64,000 nucleotides of DNA, taken from contig CP102060.1 of the NCBI GenBank assembly GCA_024579835.1, positions 1 to 64,000 of the forward strand. The letters are read 5' to 3'. A program made the translations under genes and the position numbers. Source of the stretch: Clostridiaceae bacterium HFYG-1003 (lineage in GTDB: Bacteria; Bacillota; Clostridia; Clostridiales; Clostridiaceae). The notes beneath the pieces are model-generated. The model saw only the letters and a program-made list of their open reading frames with translations, was not told the DNA's origin and ran no database searches. Shown here piece after piece: positions 55,444 to 64,000 of the stretch. Position 1 is the first letter of the stretch. Every line of letters starts with the position of its first letter.

Positions 55444-56652
55444 ATGACCAGAGAAATTGCCAAAAATATTACACTGCTCTCCATGAATGTGGAAGGGCTG
55501 CTTTTTGAGGGCATGTGGCATATGCCCCATGGTGTTACTCTCAACTCCTATATCGTCAAGGGCGAACGGACGGCCATCATCGATGGCTTCTGCGGCTGGG
55601 ATGGAGTTCCGGAGACGCTCTACAAGCTGCTGGATGAAGCCAATGTGACGCTGGATTCCATCCGCTACCTCATCATCAACCATATGGAACCGGACCACTC
55701 CGGCTGGATTGAGGATTTTAAGAAACTGCATTCCAACTTTGAAATTTACTGCACCAAGGAATCCGCGGCGCTGCTGCGCGCTTTCTACGGCTTCGAAGGC
55801 GTGATCCATGAGATCACGGATGATGAAACCCTGGATCTGGGCAACGAGGTCCGTCTGCGCTTTAAGAAAACGCCGAACATCCACTGGCCCGATACGATGA
55901 TGACCTTCGAGGAGCAGTCCGGCTGCCTGTTCAGCTGCGACGCCTTCGGATCCTTCGGAAAGCTGGAGCAGAATCTGGCCTCCGAGACCGACGAAGCCAC
56001 GCTGGTTCACCTGGAGCAGGAGCAGCTGCGCTATTTCGGCGCTATCCTCAATACCTTCTCGCCCTTTGTCCTGCGGGGCATTACCAAGATTGAGAATCTG
56101 CCCATCCAGATGATCTGCCCAGGCCACGGACTGGTCTGGGATTCGCCGGAGCTGGCATCTCATGTCATTGCGGATTATCGGCGCTATGTCGAGTATGCCA
56201 AGGGCAATGCGGAACCGCAGGTTACGATTCTCTACGGCAGCATGTACGGCAATACCGAAAAGATGGCTCACATCGCCAAGGCTTACCTGGAAGAGAAGGA
56301 AGTGCCCGTGGTCATGCTGAAGGTTCCCGAAACGGATCTTGGCACCGTCCTGATGCACACCCTGGAATCCAAGGGCCTGGTGGTAGCAGCGCCCACCTAT
56401 GAATACAAGATGTTCCCCCCCATGGCATCCACGCTGGATGAAATGGGCCGCAAGATGATCACTCATCGCAAGGCGGTCTACTTCGGCAGCTACGGCTGGA
56501 GCGGCGGCTGCCTCAAGGAGTACAACGAACTTCTGGAGGATCGGCGCATGAAGTACGAATCCTACGGCGAGACCGAATTCAACGGCGCTCCCACAGAGGA
56601 GACCATTGCCAAGGTCAAGTCCGACCTGGACAAGCTCATCGCCGCTCTCTAA
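55444..56652 (+). CDS. fprA: Flavodiiron protein (A-type flavoprotein)
   Basis: 402 residues from ATG 55444 (GGAGG 6 bp upstream; the frame is open to 55339). The metallo-beta-lactamase half carries the diiron ligands in NHMEPDHSGW near residue 80, FSCDAFGSFG near 165 and CPGHGLVW near 225. The flavodoxin half starts near 258 (ILYGSMYGNTEKMA). It reduces O2 or NO to protect an anaerobic cell from oxidative or nitrosative stress. Confidence 0.95.
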   Translation: MTREIAKNITLLSMNVEGLLFEGMWHMPHGVTLNSYIVKGERTAIIDGFCGWDGVPETLYKLLDEANVTLDSIRYLIINHMEPDHSGWIEDFKKLHSNFEIYCTKESAALLRAFYGFEGVIHEITDDETLDLGNEVRLRFKKTPNIHWPDTMMTFEEQSGCLFSCDAFGSFGKLEQNLASETDEATLVHLEQEQLRYFGAILNTFSPFVLRGITKIENLPIQMICPGHGLVWDSPELASHVIADYRRYVEYAKGNAEPQVTILYGSMYGNTEKMAHIAKAYLEEKEVPVVMLKVPETDLGTVLMHTLESKGLVVAAPTYEYKMFPPMASTLDEMGRKMITHRKAVYFGSYGWSGGCLKEYNELLEDRRMKYESYGETEFNGAPTEETIAKVKSDLDKLIAAL

Positions 56653-56667
56653 TTCGACGACTCGAGC

Positions 56668-56706
56668 AACGGCCGGTCCGATTTTGTATCGGGCCGGCCG
56701 TTCCTG
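56668..56706 (+). terminator. Terminator after fprA
   Basis: AACGGCCGG (56668-56676) pairs with CCGGCCGTT (56694-56702), followed by a short T/C run. Confidence 0.65.
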
Positions 56707-56816
56707 ATCCTTCCGGTGATTCACCGTCAACTTTTCTTCTATCAATACAGAAAGCCGGATTACTTCCCCTGATCTTTGAGCAAACACCAGAGACCGCTGC
56801 CTGCGAAAGGAGAACC

Positions 56817-57788
56817 GTGGATTCATCACATTCCATCCGACAACTGCTTCATCGTCGACTGGTCCTGCTGACCAGCGCGTTATTAGGTGCCTTGACCGCG
56901 CTGGCCGCCTTTCTGGCAGCCACGCCCTGGCTGAATCAGGTCAGTTCCGACCGGCTCCTGCCGGGACTGTTCCGGGTGTTGCTGCTGTGGGGGCTGATTG
57001 CTTTCATGCTGGCAACCGGAGCCGCACTTCTGGATCGCCTGCGCCAGCATCGGAATCTGCGCGGGCTTGACCTGAGCCAGACCAAAGCGGATCTTCTGGC
57101 TCAGGCCGAATCCGTCGGACTGAACGGAACCCTGGTTTTGAGCGGGCATCATCTGCTGAATCTGACCGATCTTTCCGGCGCAGACCTCAGGCAGGCGACC
57201 GCTCTGACTCTGTGGTTTCTTCCCGGAGACCGCGATGCCTGGCTATTCGCCCGCAAAGATCGAGCCCCCCTGGTTCCATTGCCATTCACCGGAGCATCAC
57301 TCCGGGAAGACGGTTCGCGGGGGTCACTGGAACAGTTCATGGAGACCGTCAGGCGGCGCTATCCGCAGCTTCAATCGGAATCAGACCGGGCGGCACTTGG
57401 TCCGGATTCAGTCAGGGCGTTGAAATTCCTGAGCGGAAAGGGCAGTCTGTTTGCCCTGTATCTCAGCTCCTCGCTGCTGATGAAAAGTGGAATCGCCGCT
57501 CCCTGGCTCTTCGGAGTTCTGGCGGCCTTTCCGGTGTATTACTGGGTCCGCCGCATCCGGCTGTATGACCAGCTCTCGCGCCGAACCGCCGGATTGGTGG
57601 AACTGATCCTGTATCTGGCCCTGCTTGGGCTGCTGGTCTGGATCAGACCTTTCCTCAATGACGGCGAATTGAGCCTCATGATGCTTCCATACCTGGCATT
57701 TCTGATCGTGTGCAACCTGTGGCTGTATAATCAGAGACCTCGTCCTGTCAGAATCATGCCCGACATCTCCACCCGCCAGGATCACTGA
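56817..57788 (+). CDS. Membrane protein of unknown function
   Basis: 323 residues with a GTG start (AAAGGAG 4 bp upstream). Two N-terminal helices (about residues 17-38 and 50-72), a soluble middle of about 140 residues (LSGHHLLNLTDLSGADL, then PLPFTGASLREDG), and four C-terminal helices from about 208 to 300. No family recognised. Single gene between hairpins. Confidence 0.65.
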   Translation: MDSSHSIRQLLHRRLVLLTSALLGALTALAAFLAATPWLNQVSSDRLLPGLFRVLLLWGLIAFMLATGAALLDRLRQHRNLRGLDLSQTKADLLAQAESVGLNGTLVLSGHHLLNLTDLSGADLRQATALTLWFLPGDRDAWLFARKDRAPLVPLPFTGASLREDGSRGSLEQFMETVRRRYPQLQSESDRAALGPDSVRALKFLSGKGSLFALYLSSSLLMKSGIAAPWLFGVLAAFPVYYWVRRIRLYDQLSRRTAGLVELILYLALLGLLVWIRPFLNDGELSLMMLPYLAFLIVCNLWLYNQRPRPVRIMPDISTRQDH

Positions 57789-58286
57789 TCCCTTGACCAC
57801 TGCGCTCCTGATCCCAAGGCAGCCCACTCTGCCCAGGATGTTCAATGCCTTAACTCAAACAGCTCCTGGTACGACTGAACTGCAACGACAGTTTCTGCTC
57901 GGTAGCGGATCTGCCTTTTCGAAGGATTCACTGCCTGCTCGGAAGGACATACTCTTTCATTCTTCAACAGCTTTCTTATCATGCCCAAAGCCGGCATGTT
58001 AGGAAAGCTGTTTGTTATCCGGCGGGCAGTCCGGTTCGACCGGTTCGTCTGGATGACAGGAGGATTTGCTGGGGGAAGGACTCGCTTCAAACATGGGGGA
58101 GTTATGAAGGACACGATGAATGGCGTTGCGAATGGGCTGATCGCTCTTTACCGGATTTTAACTTCTTATCCGGGGATTTTTGCTAGACTGAGGGTTAGGC
58201 ATTGAAGCTTTGGAAAGATTAATTTTCTTTTCATGTCAATGCGATATCGTGTTATCAACCATTGAGTGAGAAAGGGGGGATTGGAC
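57789..58286. other. Gene-free stretch before the FHA-FtsW-PBP operon
   Basis: About 500 bp. A long hairpin (AACAGCTTTC with GAAAGCTGTT, inner CATGCC/GGCATG, 57966-58012) probably ends the preceding transcript. A weak extended -10 (TGCTAGACT, 58181-58189) may start the FHA operon. Nothing else coding was seen. Confidence 0.55.
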
Positions 58287-58727
58287 ATGGATCTGACGGG
58301 TATTATCGCCACGGGTTTTTCTGTGATCTTTATCCTGACATTATACTTTTTTATTTTTCGGGCCCTGCGTCTTATGAAGCGGGACGTGGATGCGGCGGAC
58401 CGCCAGCCGCTGACGCCAACCCAGGTGCAGTGGGCGCTGGAGGTAGTTGAAAGCGGGGCCGATCCGAAGCTGCGCAAAGGCACGGTGATTCCGCTGCGCA
58501 GCGGCATGACGCTGGGGCGCAAGGACGACAATTCGGTGGTGCTCCATGATCCGTACGTTTCGTACCATCATCTGCGTTTTTTTGTGCATGAGGGGCGTTA
58601 TGTCATTGAGGATCTGGATACCACCAACGGAACGAAACTGAATCAGCACCGGCTGGAACAGAAAACCTACCTGAGGGTCAACGACCTGATCACCCTGGGT
58701 TCGACCGTTCTGCGCGTCATCAACTAG
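58287..58727 (+). CDS. Membrane-anchored FHA-domain protein
   Basis: 146 residues. One N-terminal transmembrane helix (about 5-28) and a C-terminal FHA domain (about 70-146) with the phosphothreonine-binding signature GRKDDNSVVL, YVSYHHLRF and DTTNGTKLN. ATG 58287 follows AAGGGGGGA. It likely reads out Ser/Thr kinase signalling and docks to the FtsW/PBP pair encoded 12 bp downstream. Confidence 0.88.
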   Translation: MDLTGIIATGFSVIFILTLYFFIFRALRLMKRDVDAADRQPLTPTQVQWALEVVESGADPKLRKGTVIPLRSGMTLGRKDDNSVVLHDPYVSYHHLRFFVHEGRYVIEDLDTTNGTKLNQHRLEQKTYLRVNDLITLGSTVLRVIN

Positions 58728-58739
58728 GAGGACTTGCAT

Positions 58740-59936
58740 ATGAAGCCAAAACGCAACGGCCTGGCCGGGTCGGTTTATTTCCTGACCATGGCTCTGTTCG
58801 CCAATATCGCCATCGCGGCACGTCCCATGGACCCCGGAGCCCTGATCATCGGGCTGGTTCTGTGCGTGCTCATCTGGTACGCCCATCTGATCGTCCAGCG
58901 CTTTTTCAGCCAGGGCGACAAATACCTGGTATCCTTTGCCACCATGCTCTCGGTCATCGGCATCGCCATGATCTATCGGGTCAACTCGGCCTTGGCCATC
59001 CGTCAGGTGCTCTGGTTCATCCTGGGCGTCGCGCTGTACTGCGGCATTGTGATCGTCCTGCCCGACTTAAAGCGGTTTGCCCGCCTGCGCTACCTCTATC
59101 TGATCCTGACGCTGGTGTTTGTGTCCATGGCCATGCTGTTTGGTCGGGAAATCAACGGGGCGAAGAACTGGGTGTTTATCAAAGGCGTTTCCTTTCAGCC
59201 CAGTGAATTCGGCAAGATTTTCTTTGTTCTTTACATGGCCAGCGCCTTGCGCAAGTACCGGGATCTGCGCAGTCTGATCGAACCGACGATTGTCGTGGCG
59301 GTAACCCTGGGCTTCATGGTGCTGCAGAAGGATCTGGGCTCTGCCCTGATCTTTGCATCCATCGCCCTGACCATGCTTTATGTCGCCACCAATCGCCTGA
59401 AGTATGTGGCGGCCGCTTTAGGCATCGGCTCGGTGGGAGCGGTGGCCAGCTTCTATGTGTTTGACCACATCAAGGTCCGGGTGCGGATGTGGCTGGACCC
59501 GTTCAGTGACCGCAACGGCTACGGCTATCAGATCGTTCAGGGCCTGTATGCCATCGCTTCCGGCGGTCTGCTGGGCCGGGGGCTTTACCAGGGCAGCCCG
59601 TCCCTGATTCCGGTCCGCGAATCCGATTATATTTTCGCCATTCTGGCGGAGGAATTCGGCGTCATCTTCAGCATGGGCATTCTGATAATCTATTTCCTGA
59701 TGTTTTACCGCAGCATCCGGGTAGCCCTGAATGTGCGCAGCATCTTTTCCTCGCTCCTGACCGTCGGCTTTTCCACCATGATCGCCATGCAGGCCATCGT
59801 CATCGTCGGCGGCGTGCTTAACGTCATTCCGCTGACCGGCATCACCATGCCCCTGATCAGCTATGGCGGAACATCAATGCTAACGGTATTTTTCGCCCTG
59901 GGCATCATCCAGAAAACATCAGAGGAGGCGGCCTAA
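58740..59936 (+). CDS. FtsW/RodA/SpoVE-family peptidoglycan glycosyltransferase
   Basis: 398 residues with about ten transmembrane helices. SEDS motifs include FGREINGAKNWV near 137-148, PSEFGKIFF, QKDLGSALIF near 195 and the C-terminal ITMPLISYGGTSM near 370. It polymerises lipid II glycan strands with its cognate class B PBP. ATG 58740 has AGGAGG 8 bp upstream; TTG 58734 is an alternative. Whether it serves division or elongation is not clear. Confidence 0.92.
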   Translation: MKPKRNGLAGSVYFLTMALFANIAIAARPMDPGALIIGLVLCVLIWYAHLIVQRFFSQGDKYLVSFATMLSVIGIAMIYRVNSALAIRQVLWFILGVALYCGIVIVLPDLKRFARLRYLYLILTLVFVSMAMLFGREINGAKNWVFIKGVSFQPSEFGKIFFVLYMASALRKYRDLRSLIEPTIVVAVTLGFMVLQKDLGSALIFASIALTMLYVATNRLKYVAAALGIGSVGAVASFYVFDHIKVRVRMWLDPFSDRNGYGYQIVQGLYAIASGGLLGRGLYQGSPSLIPVRESDYIFAILAEEFGVIFSMGILIIYFLMFYRSIRVALNVRSIFSSLLTVGFSTMIAMQAIVIVGGVLNVIPLTGITMPLISYGGTSMLTVFFALGIIQKTSEEAA

Positions 59937-61664
59937 ATGTCATTCTTTCATCGCAATCGAAAATACAGTTCGCCGTCTGTCCCGAACCAGTCGACCGCTC
60001 CGCAGGACCTGACCCCGGAGACCTTTGTCTATCCCGGGCAGTCCGCCGGCTCGGCGGATCTCGATTCCTTCGTCTACGCACCGGATCAACCGGCTTCCAG
60101 GCAGGGAACGGCCAAAGGCGAATCGACTCCGCCGGCCGATCTGTCCGACCTGGATCTGGAAGCCCGCTATGAGGTCGATTTTGAGGCGCAGCGGCGCCTG
60201 CTGCACCGCAACATCAAGCGGGTAGCGGCCGTCATACTGGCCATGTTCATCGGCCTGATGTCCTACCTGGGATACTTCCAGGTCACCCGGGCCGAGAGTC
60301 TGCGCACCGATGCCGGCAACCGGCGCAATGCCGAGGCCCGCAACAAAGTGCTGCGCGGTTCCATCTTCGACCGCAGCGGCAAAGTCCTCTCCCGCAGCGT
60401 GCTGCACGAGGACGGTACCCAGACCCGGGAGTACCCGGGCGGCGAGCCCTACGGCAATATCCTGGGCTATGTCTCCGCCAAGTATTCCGTCACGGGCCTG
60501 GAATCCACCATGGATCAGATCCTGTCCAAGCAGCCTGGCGTGGATGAACTCCTGACCCTTGATTTTCTCTCATCCCTGCTGAATCCCGAAGAGGGCGTCA
60601 CCAAGAAGCAGGTCGGCCAGTCCCTGCACCTGACCCTGGATTCCGGCCTGCAGAAGGCCGCCTACGAGGCCATGGACGGCCGCAAGGGTTCCGTGGTGGC
60701 ATTGGATCCCAGAACCGGAGAAATTCTGGCCATGGTTTCGAGTCCCGGCTTCTCCGCCGCCCGACTGGACGAAGTCATGAAGAAAGTCAATTCGGACAAG
60801 GATTACGCCGCCACAGCGCCGCTGATCAACCGGGCGGTGAACTCGGTGTTCGCCCCGGGTTCCACCATGAAGACCATCACCCTGGCCGCCGGCCTGGAGT
60901 ATCTGCCCGGACTCCGGGAACGCGTCTTTGAGGACAAAGGCTACATTGAGTTCCCGGATGGATCGCGCCTGAACAACTTCAACAACAACGTCTACGGGGA
61001 AATGAACCTGCAGTCCGCCTTCACCAATTCCTCCAACTACATCTTCGGCAGCCTCGGCATCGAGCTGACCAACGAGCAGCTGCGCCGGACGGCGGAAGCC
61101 CTGGGCTTCAATCAGCCCATTGAAATGCAGGGGCTGAAGGCCCGCAAGTCGGTGTTTCCGACCCTGGGCGAATACGCCAAGGGGGATAAGGCCCTCACCG
61201 CCATCGGTCAGGGAGCGGTTGCGGCAACCCCGCTGCAGATGGCCATGGTGGCCGCGGCAGTAGCCAATGACGGCCAGCTGGCTGCGCCAGCCTTGATTTC
61301 ACAGATTACCGATAAGGACGGCAAGGTGGTGTCTCAGGCCGGCGAGCCGGTCCTGACGCAGGCCCTGTCCCAGGAAGTCGCCGCCACCGTCAAAGCCATG
61401 ATGATCCAGAACGTCAAGTCCGGCGGCTCAAGCTACCGCTCCCTGGACCGCAATTCGGGAGCCGGCAAGACCGGCACTGCTCAGTTTGAAGTGTCCGATG
61501 GCACCCGGGTTCATGCCTGGTTCATCGGCTTTGCCCCGCAGAAGAATCCCCGCATCGCCTTTGCGGTGGTGATGGAGGATCTGGCGGACGTCAAGGAAAA
61601 CACCGGTGCCCAGCAGGCCATTCCGGTGGTCAGGGATCTCCTGAACTACTGGAACAGCCGCTGA
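59937..61664 (+). CDS. Class B penicillin-binding protein (transpeptidase)
   Basis: 575 residues starting directly after the FtsW/RodA stop. A long cytoplasmic N-terminus (about 95 residues, Pro/Ser/Asp-rich) precedes a single helix (96-115). Transpeptidase motifs are complete: STMK at 309-312, SSN at 365-367 and KTGT at 511-514. It cross-links the strands made by the SEDS partner. The disordered N-terminal extension is longer than usual and could be the phosphorylated partner of the FHA protein. Confidence 0.93.
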   Translation: MSFFHRNRKYSSPSVPNQSTAPQDLTPETFVYPGQSAGSADLDSFVYAPDQPASRQGTAKGESTPPADLSDLDLEARYEVDFEAQRRLLHRNIKRVAAVILAMFIGLMSYLGYFQVTRAESLRTDAGNRRNAEARNKVLRGSIFDRSGKVLSRSVLHEDGTQTREYPGGEPYGNILGYVSAKYSVTGLESTMDQILSKQPGVDELLTLDFLSSLLNPEEGVTKKQVGQSLHLTLDSGLQKAAYEAMDGRKGSVVALDPRTGEILAMVSSPGFSAARLDEVMKKVNSDKDYAATAPLINRAVNSVFAPGSTMKTITLAAGLEYLPGLRERVFEDKGYIEFPDGSRLNNFNNNVYGEMNLQSAFTNSSNYIFGSLGIELTNEQLRRTAEALGFNQPIEMQGLKARKSVFPTLGEYAKGDKALTAIGQGAVAATPLQMAMVAAAVANDGQLAAPALISQITDKDGKVVSQAGEPVLTQALSQEVAATVKAMMIQNVKSGGSSYRSLDRNSGAGKTGTAQFEVSDGTRVHAWFIGFAPQKNPRIAFAVVMEDLADVKENTGAQQAIPVVRDLLNYWNSR

Positions 61665-61692
61665 ACGATTATTCTCGCAAGGAGTCCCGTCT

Positions 61693-63738
61693 ATGTTTGA
61701 TTTTGAACACCAGCTGAAAATCCTGCCCGACTCCCCCGGCGTTTATATTATGAAGGACGCCCGGGGCGAGATCATCTATATCGGCAAGGCCAAGATCCTG
61801 AAAAACCGGGTTCGCCAGTACTTCCGAAATTCCCAGCGGCTGGATACCAAAACCCGCCTCATGGTGTCCCATGTGGCGGAATTTGAATACATCGTCACCG
61901 ACTCGGAAATTGAGTCGCTGATTCTCGAGCAGAACCTGATCAAGGAACATCTGCCCAAATACAACATCAACCTGAAGGACGACAAGCGCTTTCCCTTCAT
62001 CAAAATCACCCTGAAGGAAGATTTCCCCAGGGTGTTCATGACGCGCCAGACGCCCAAGGACGGATCGCGCTACTTCGGTCCTTTCACCGACGTCAACTCC
62101 GTGTATGAGACGCTGGAGTCCATCAAGGCCATTTATCCCATCCGGACCTGCAGCCGGACCATCCTGGAGGGGGGACCCTATACCAGGCCCTGCCTCAACT
62201 ACCACATGGGCCTGTGCAAGGCGCCCTGTGCCGGCTATATTTCCAAGGCGGAATACGGCGCCATGATCGAGGAAATCATGGAGCTGCTCAACGGCGGCGA
62301 TCCCGGCATGAAAAAGCAGCTCAAGCGCGACATGGAGGCAGCTGCGGAAGCGTTGGACTTTGAGCGGGCCGCCCGGCTGCGCGACCAGTACCTGGCCATT
62401 GACAAGGTGCAGAAAAAGCAGAAAATCTACTTTGCCCAGAAGGAGTCTGACGAGGACTATGTGGCGCTTTTCCAGGACGAGACCGATACCTGCATTCAGG
62501 TCTTCTTCCAGCGCGACGGCAAGATTCAGGGGCGGGAGCACTTCATTGTGACCGATACCCTGGATCAGTCCCCCGAGTCTCTGATGGGCGAGTTCCTGGA
62601 ATCCTTCTACGGCAAGACTGCCTATATCCCCCGGATCATCTATTCCCAGGAAGTGGAGGAGCCGGAGCTGATCGAGCAGTTCCTGACCCTGAAGAAGGGC
62701 ACTCAGGTCCGGCTGGAAGTTCCCCGCCGGGGCGACAAGAAGCGTCTGGTGGAGCTGGTGCGGCGCAACGCCGAAGTCACGCTGTCCGCGTTCAAGGGCA
62801 AGATTCTCAAGGAAACCGCCCTGGGCGAGGAAGCCCTGGAATCCCTGGCCGCTTTGCTGGAACTCGAGGAATTCCCGCACCGCATTGAGTCCTTCGACAT
62901 CTCCAACATCGCCGGTGTGGACAGCGTCGGCTCCATGGTGGTGTTTGAGGAGGGCAAGCCCAAGTCGTCCGACTACCGCCGCTTTAAGATCAAAACCGTT
63001 CAGGGACCCAATGACTACGACTCCCTGCGTGAAATCATGGTTCGGCGCTTCCAGCGCGGCCTGGAGGAAATTCAGCGAATGAAGGATTCCGAACTGGAAA
63101 TCCGGCAGGGCAAGTTCTCCTTCTTCCCGGACCTGATCCTGATGGATGGGGGCAAGGGCCAGGTGTCCCTGGCGGAGGACGTGCTGCGCGGCCTGAACCT
63201 GGAAATCCCGGTGGCCGGACTGGTCAAGGATGACCGCCACCGTACCCGGGGGCTGATCTACCGCAATCAGGAAATAAATCTGAGCGGCTACAGCAATGTG
63301 CTGCATTTCATCACCCGGATTCAGGACGAGGTCCACCGCTTTGCCATTACCTACCACCGCTCCTTGCGCAAGCGGACTCAGATCCGGTCCGTGCTGGACG
63401 ACATTCCGGGCATCGGCGAGCGCCGGCGCAAGAATCTGCTGCTGAAGTTTGGCAGCATTGAGGCCATCCGGGCCGCTTCCCTGGAGGAGCTGCAGTCCGT
63501 TCCGGCCATGGACAAACGCGCGGCTCTGGCGGTTCGGTCATTTTTCGATCCGCCGATACCAGAAGGCGACAGCAGTCAACGACTAACTGATCCGGCAGAG
63601 TCTCCGGAGAATCCGGCCGGGCCGGACCGGGATCTTCCGAAAAATGAAACGGACCGGATAGTGCCGGAGGCCGAACCGGAAGCAATAAACTGGGAGCAGT
63701 CGGAGTCCGGGGCTCAGCGGCCGGATCCGGAAACCTAG
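61693..63738 (+). CDS. uvrC: Excinuclease ABC subunit C
   Basis: 681 residues. GIY-YIG nuclease (PGVYIMKDARGEIIYIGKA near 16-34), UVR motif (DFERAARLRDQYLAI), RNase H-like nuclease (ESFDISNIAGVDSVGSMVVF) and tandem helix-hairpin-helix (IPGIGERRRKNLLLKFGS). About 65 extra C-terminal residues are acidic and Pro-rich. It makes the 3' and 5' cuts in excision repair with the UvrAB proteins encoded 6-11 kb upstream. AAGGAG precedes the ATG. Confidence 0.96.
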   Translation: MFDFEHQLKILPDSPGVYIMKDARGEIIYIGKAKILKNRVRQYFRNSQRLDTKTRLMVSHVAEFEYIVTDSEIESLILEQNLIKEHLPKYNINLKDDKRFPFIKITLKEDFPRVFMTRQTPKDGSRYFGPFTDVNSVYETLESIKAIYPIRTCSRTILEGGPYTRPCLNYHMGLCKAPCAGYISKAEYGAMIEEIMELLNGGDPGMKKQLKRDMEAAAEALDFERAARLRDQYLAIDKVQKKQKIYFAQKESDEDYVALFQDETDTCIQVFFQRDGKIQGREHFIVTDTLDQSPESLMGEFLESFYGKTAYIPRIIYSQEVEEPELIEQFLTLKKGTQVRLEVPRRGDKKRLVELVRRNAEVTLSAFKGKILKETALGEEALESLAALLELEEFPHRIESFDISNIAGVDSVGSMVVFEEGKPKSSDYRRFKIKTVQGPNDYDSLREIMVRRFQRGLEEIQRMKDSELEIRQGKFSFFPDLILMDGGKGQVSLAEDVLRGLNLEIPVAGLVKDDRHRTRGLIYRNQEINLSGYSNVLHFITRIQDEVHRFAITYHRSLRKRTQIRSVLDDIPGIGERRRKNLLLKFGSIEAIRAASLEELQSVPAMDKRAALAVRSFFDPPIPEGDSSQRLTDPAESPENPAGPDRDLPKNETDRIVPEAEPEAINWEQSESGAQRPDPET

Positions 63739-63799
63739 ACCTCATCAGGCTTTCGAGCCTTCTTCAGGCAATTTGGACAAGACAGATCCGCCGGACTAT

Positions 63800-63828
63800 T
63801 TCCGAAGCAGGTCACTCTGGTATATAAT
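63800..63828 (+). promoter_or_regulatory. Promoter near the right edge
   Basis: TTCCGA (63800-63805), a 17-bp spacer and TATAAT (63823-63828). It heads a 140-nt structured leader. Confidence 0.55.
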
Positions 63829-63837
63829 AGATTGAAG

Positions 63838-63960
63838 TGTTATGGCAGATTGCCGTAAGATATAACAGGATGCAGGGAACCCCTGATCCAAAGAAAACCC
63901 TGCACTGGGTGAGCGGACGGCCGGTCCCTCAGGGGCTGCCGCCTCCCCGGCTAGTATGAA
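63838..63960 (+). ncRNA. Structured leader RNA with a predicted pseudoknot, class unassigned
   Basis: TGTTAT near the start can pair with ATATAACA. TGCAGGG pairs with CCCTGCA about 20 nt on, and CCCCTGA in that loop can pair with TCAGGGG about 50 nt downstream, making an H-type pseudoknot. GCCGG/CCGGC gives a further helix near the 3' end. The shape suggests a riboswitch or protein-binding leader, but I could not match it to a known class. Confidence 0.45.
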
Positions 63961-63973
63961 AGTTGGAGTTAAC

Positions 63974-64000
63974 ATGAATCAATATTTAGAATTTGCCAAA
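63974..64000 (+). CDS. Start of a gene cut by the right edge
   Basis: Reads MNQYLEFAK; TTGGAG precedes the ATG. Too short to identify. Confidence 0.6.

Overview
The window looks like a Bacillota (Firmicutes) chromosome, probably an anaerobic, gut-type clostridial or erysipelotrichial lineage of fairly high GC. The grounds are a lysine riboswitch and a T-box, the acetylase DAP route, a eukaryote/archaeal-like ProRS, a MurT-GatD pair, a flavodiiron protein, and a CD1107/CD1845/TopB/MobC/MobL gene set typical of Firmicute conjugative elements. Genus cannot be called from sequence alone.

Layout. (1) 1-9.2 kb is the backbone of an integrative conjugative/mobilizable element: DUF4366-type protein (cut by the window edge), a Cys-rich small protein, topoisomerase III, a RadC-ArdC-YodL fusion, a transfer-assisting small protein, MobC, a CD1845-type membrane protein and a MobL relaxase. 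The relaxase is split by an IS630 element (7151-8276) whose removal, with one TA, restores the frame exactly. A serine-recombinase remnant follows. (2) 9.2-28.7 kb is an A+T-richer defence island, all on the minus strand: a small XRE regulator, a complete type I BREX operon (brxA-brxB-brxC-pglX-pglZ-brxL), a DUF4238 gene in the same transcription unit, then a two-gene CBASS (CD-NTase plus S-4TM pore effector). The DUF4238 gene is broken by a 3,016-bp Tn7/Mu-like transposon (DUF6431, DDE transposase, ExeA/TnsC-like ATPase) with a 6-bp target duplication; removing it restores a 306-codon reading frame. (3) tRNA-Ser(CGA) with its own terminator at 29.1 kb marks the return to core chromosome.

Core region, 29.3-64 kb. 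An M23 endopeptidase converges on an eight-gene lysine/DAP operon (lysA-lysC-dapF-asd-dapA-dapB-dapH-deacetylase, minus strand) led by a sigma-A promoter, a lysine riboswitch and an intrinsic terminator. Next come a membrane protein, an EamA transporter, a run of small unknown genes, a metallophosphoesterase and a PASTA-like/DUF4839 lipoprotein. A T-box controls proS. Then follow a MurT-GatD pair whose amidotransferase catalytic residues all appear replaced, an SOS-box-preceded uvrB-uvrA operon, a flavodiiron protein with a palindrome over its promoter, a membrane protein, an FHA-FtsW/RodA-PBP cell-wall set, uvrC, and a promoter plus pseudoknotted leader ahead of a gene cut by the right edge.

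How it fits together: a conjugative element carried BREX (methylation-based phage exclusion) and CBASS (cyclic-nucleotide abortive infection) as cargo, and later insertions crippled its relaxase and the BREX-linked DUF4238 gene. The core half groups peptidoglycan supply (DAP, MurT-GatD, FtsW-PBP, M23) and nucleotide-excision repair (uvrBA, uvrC).
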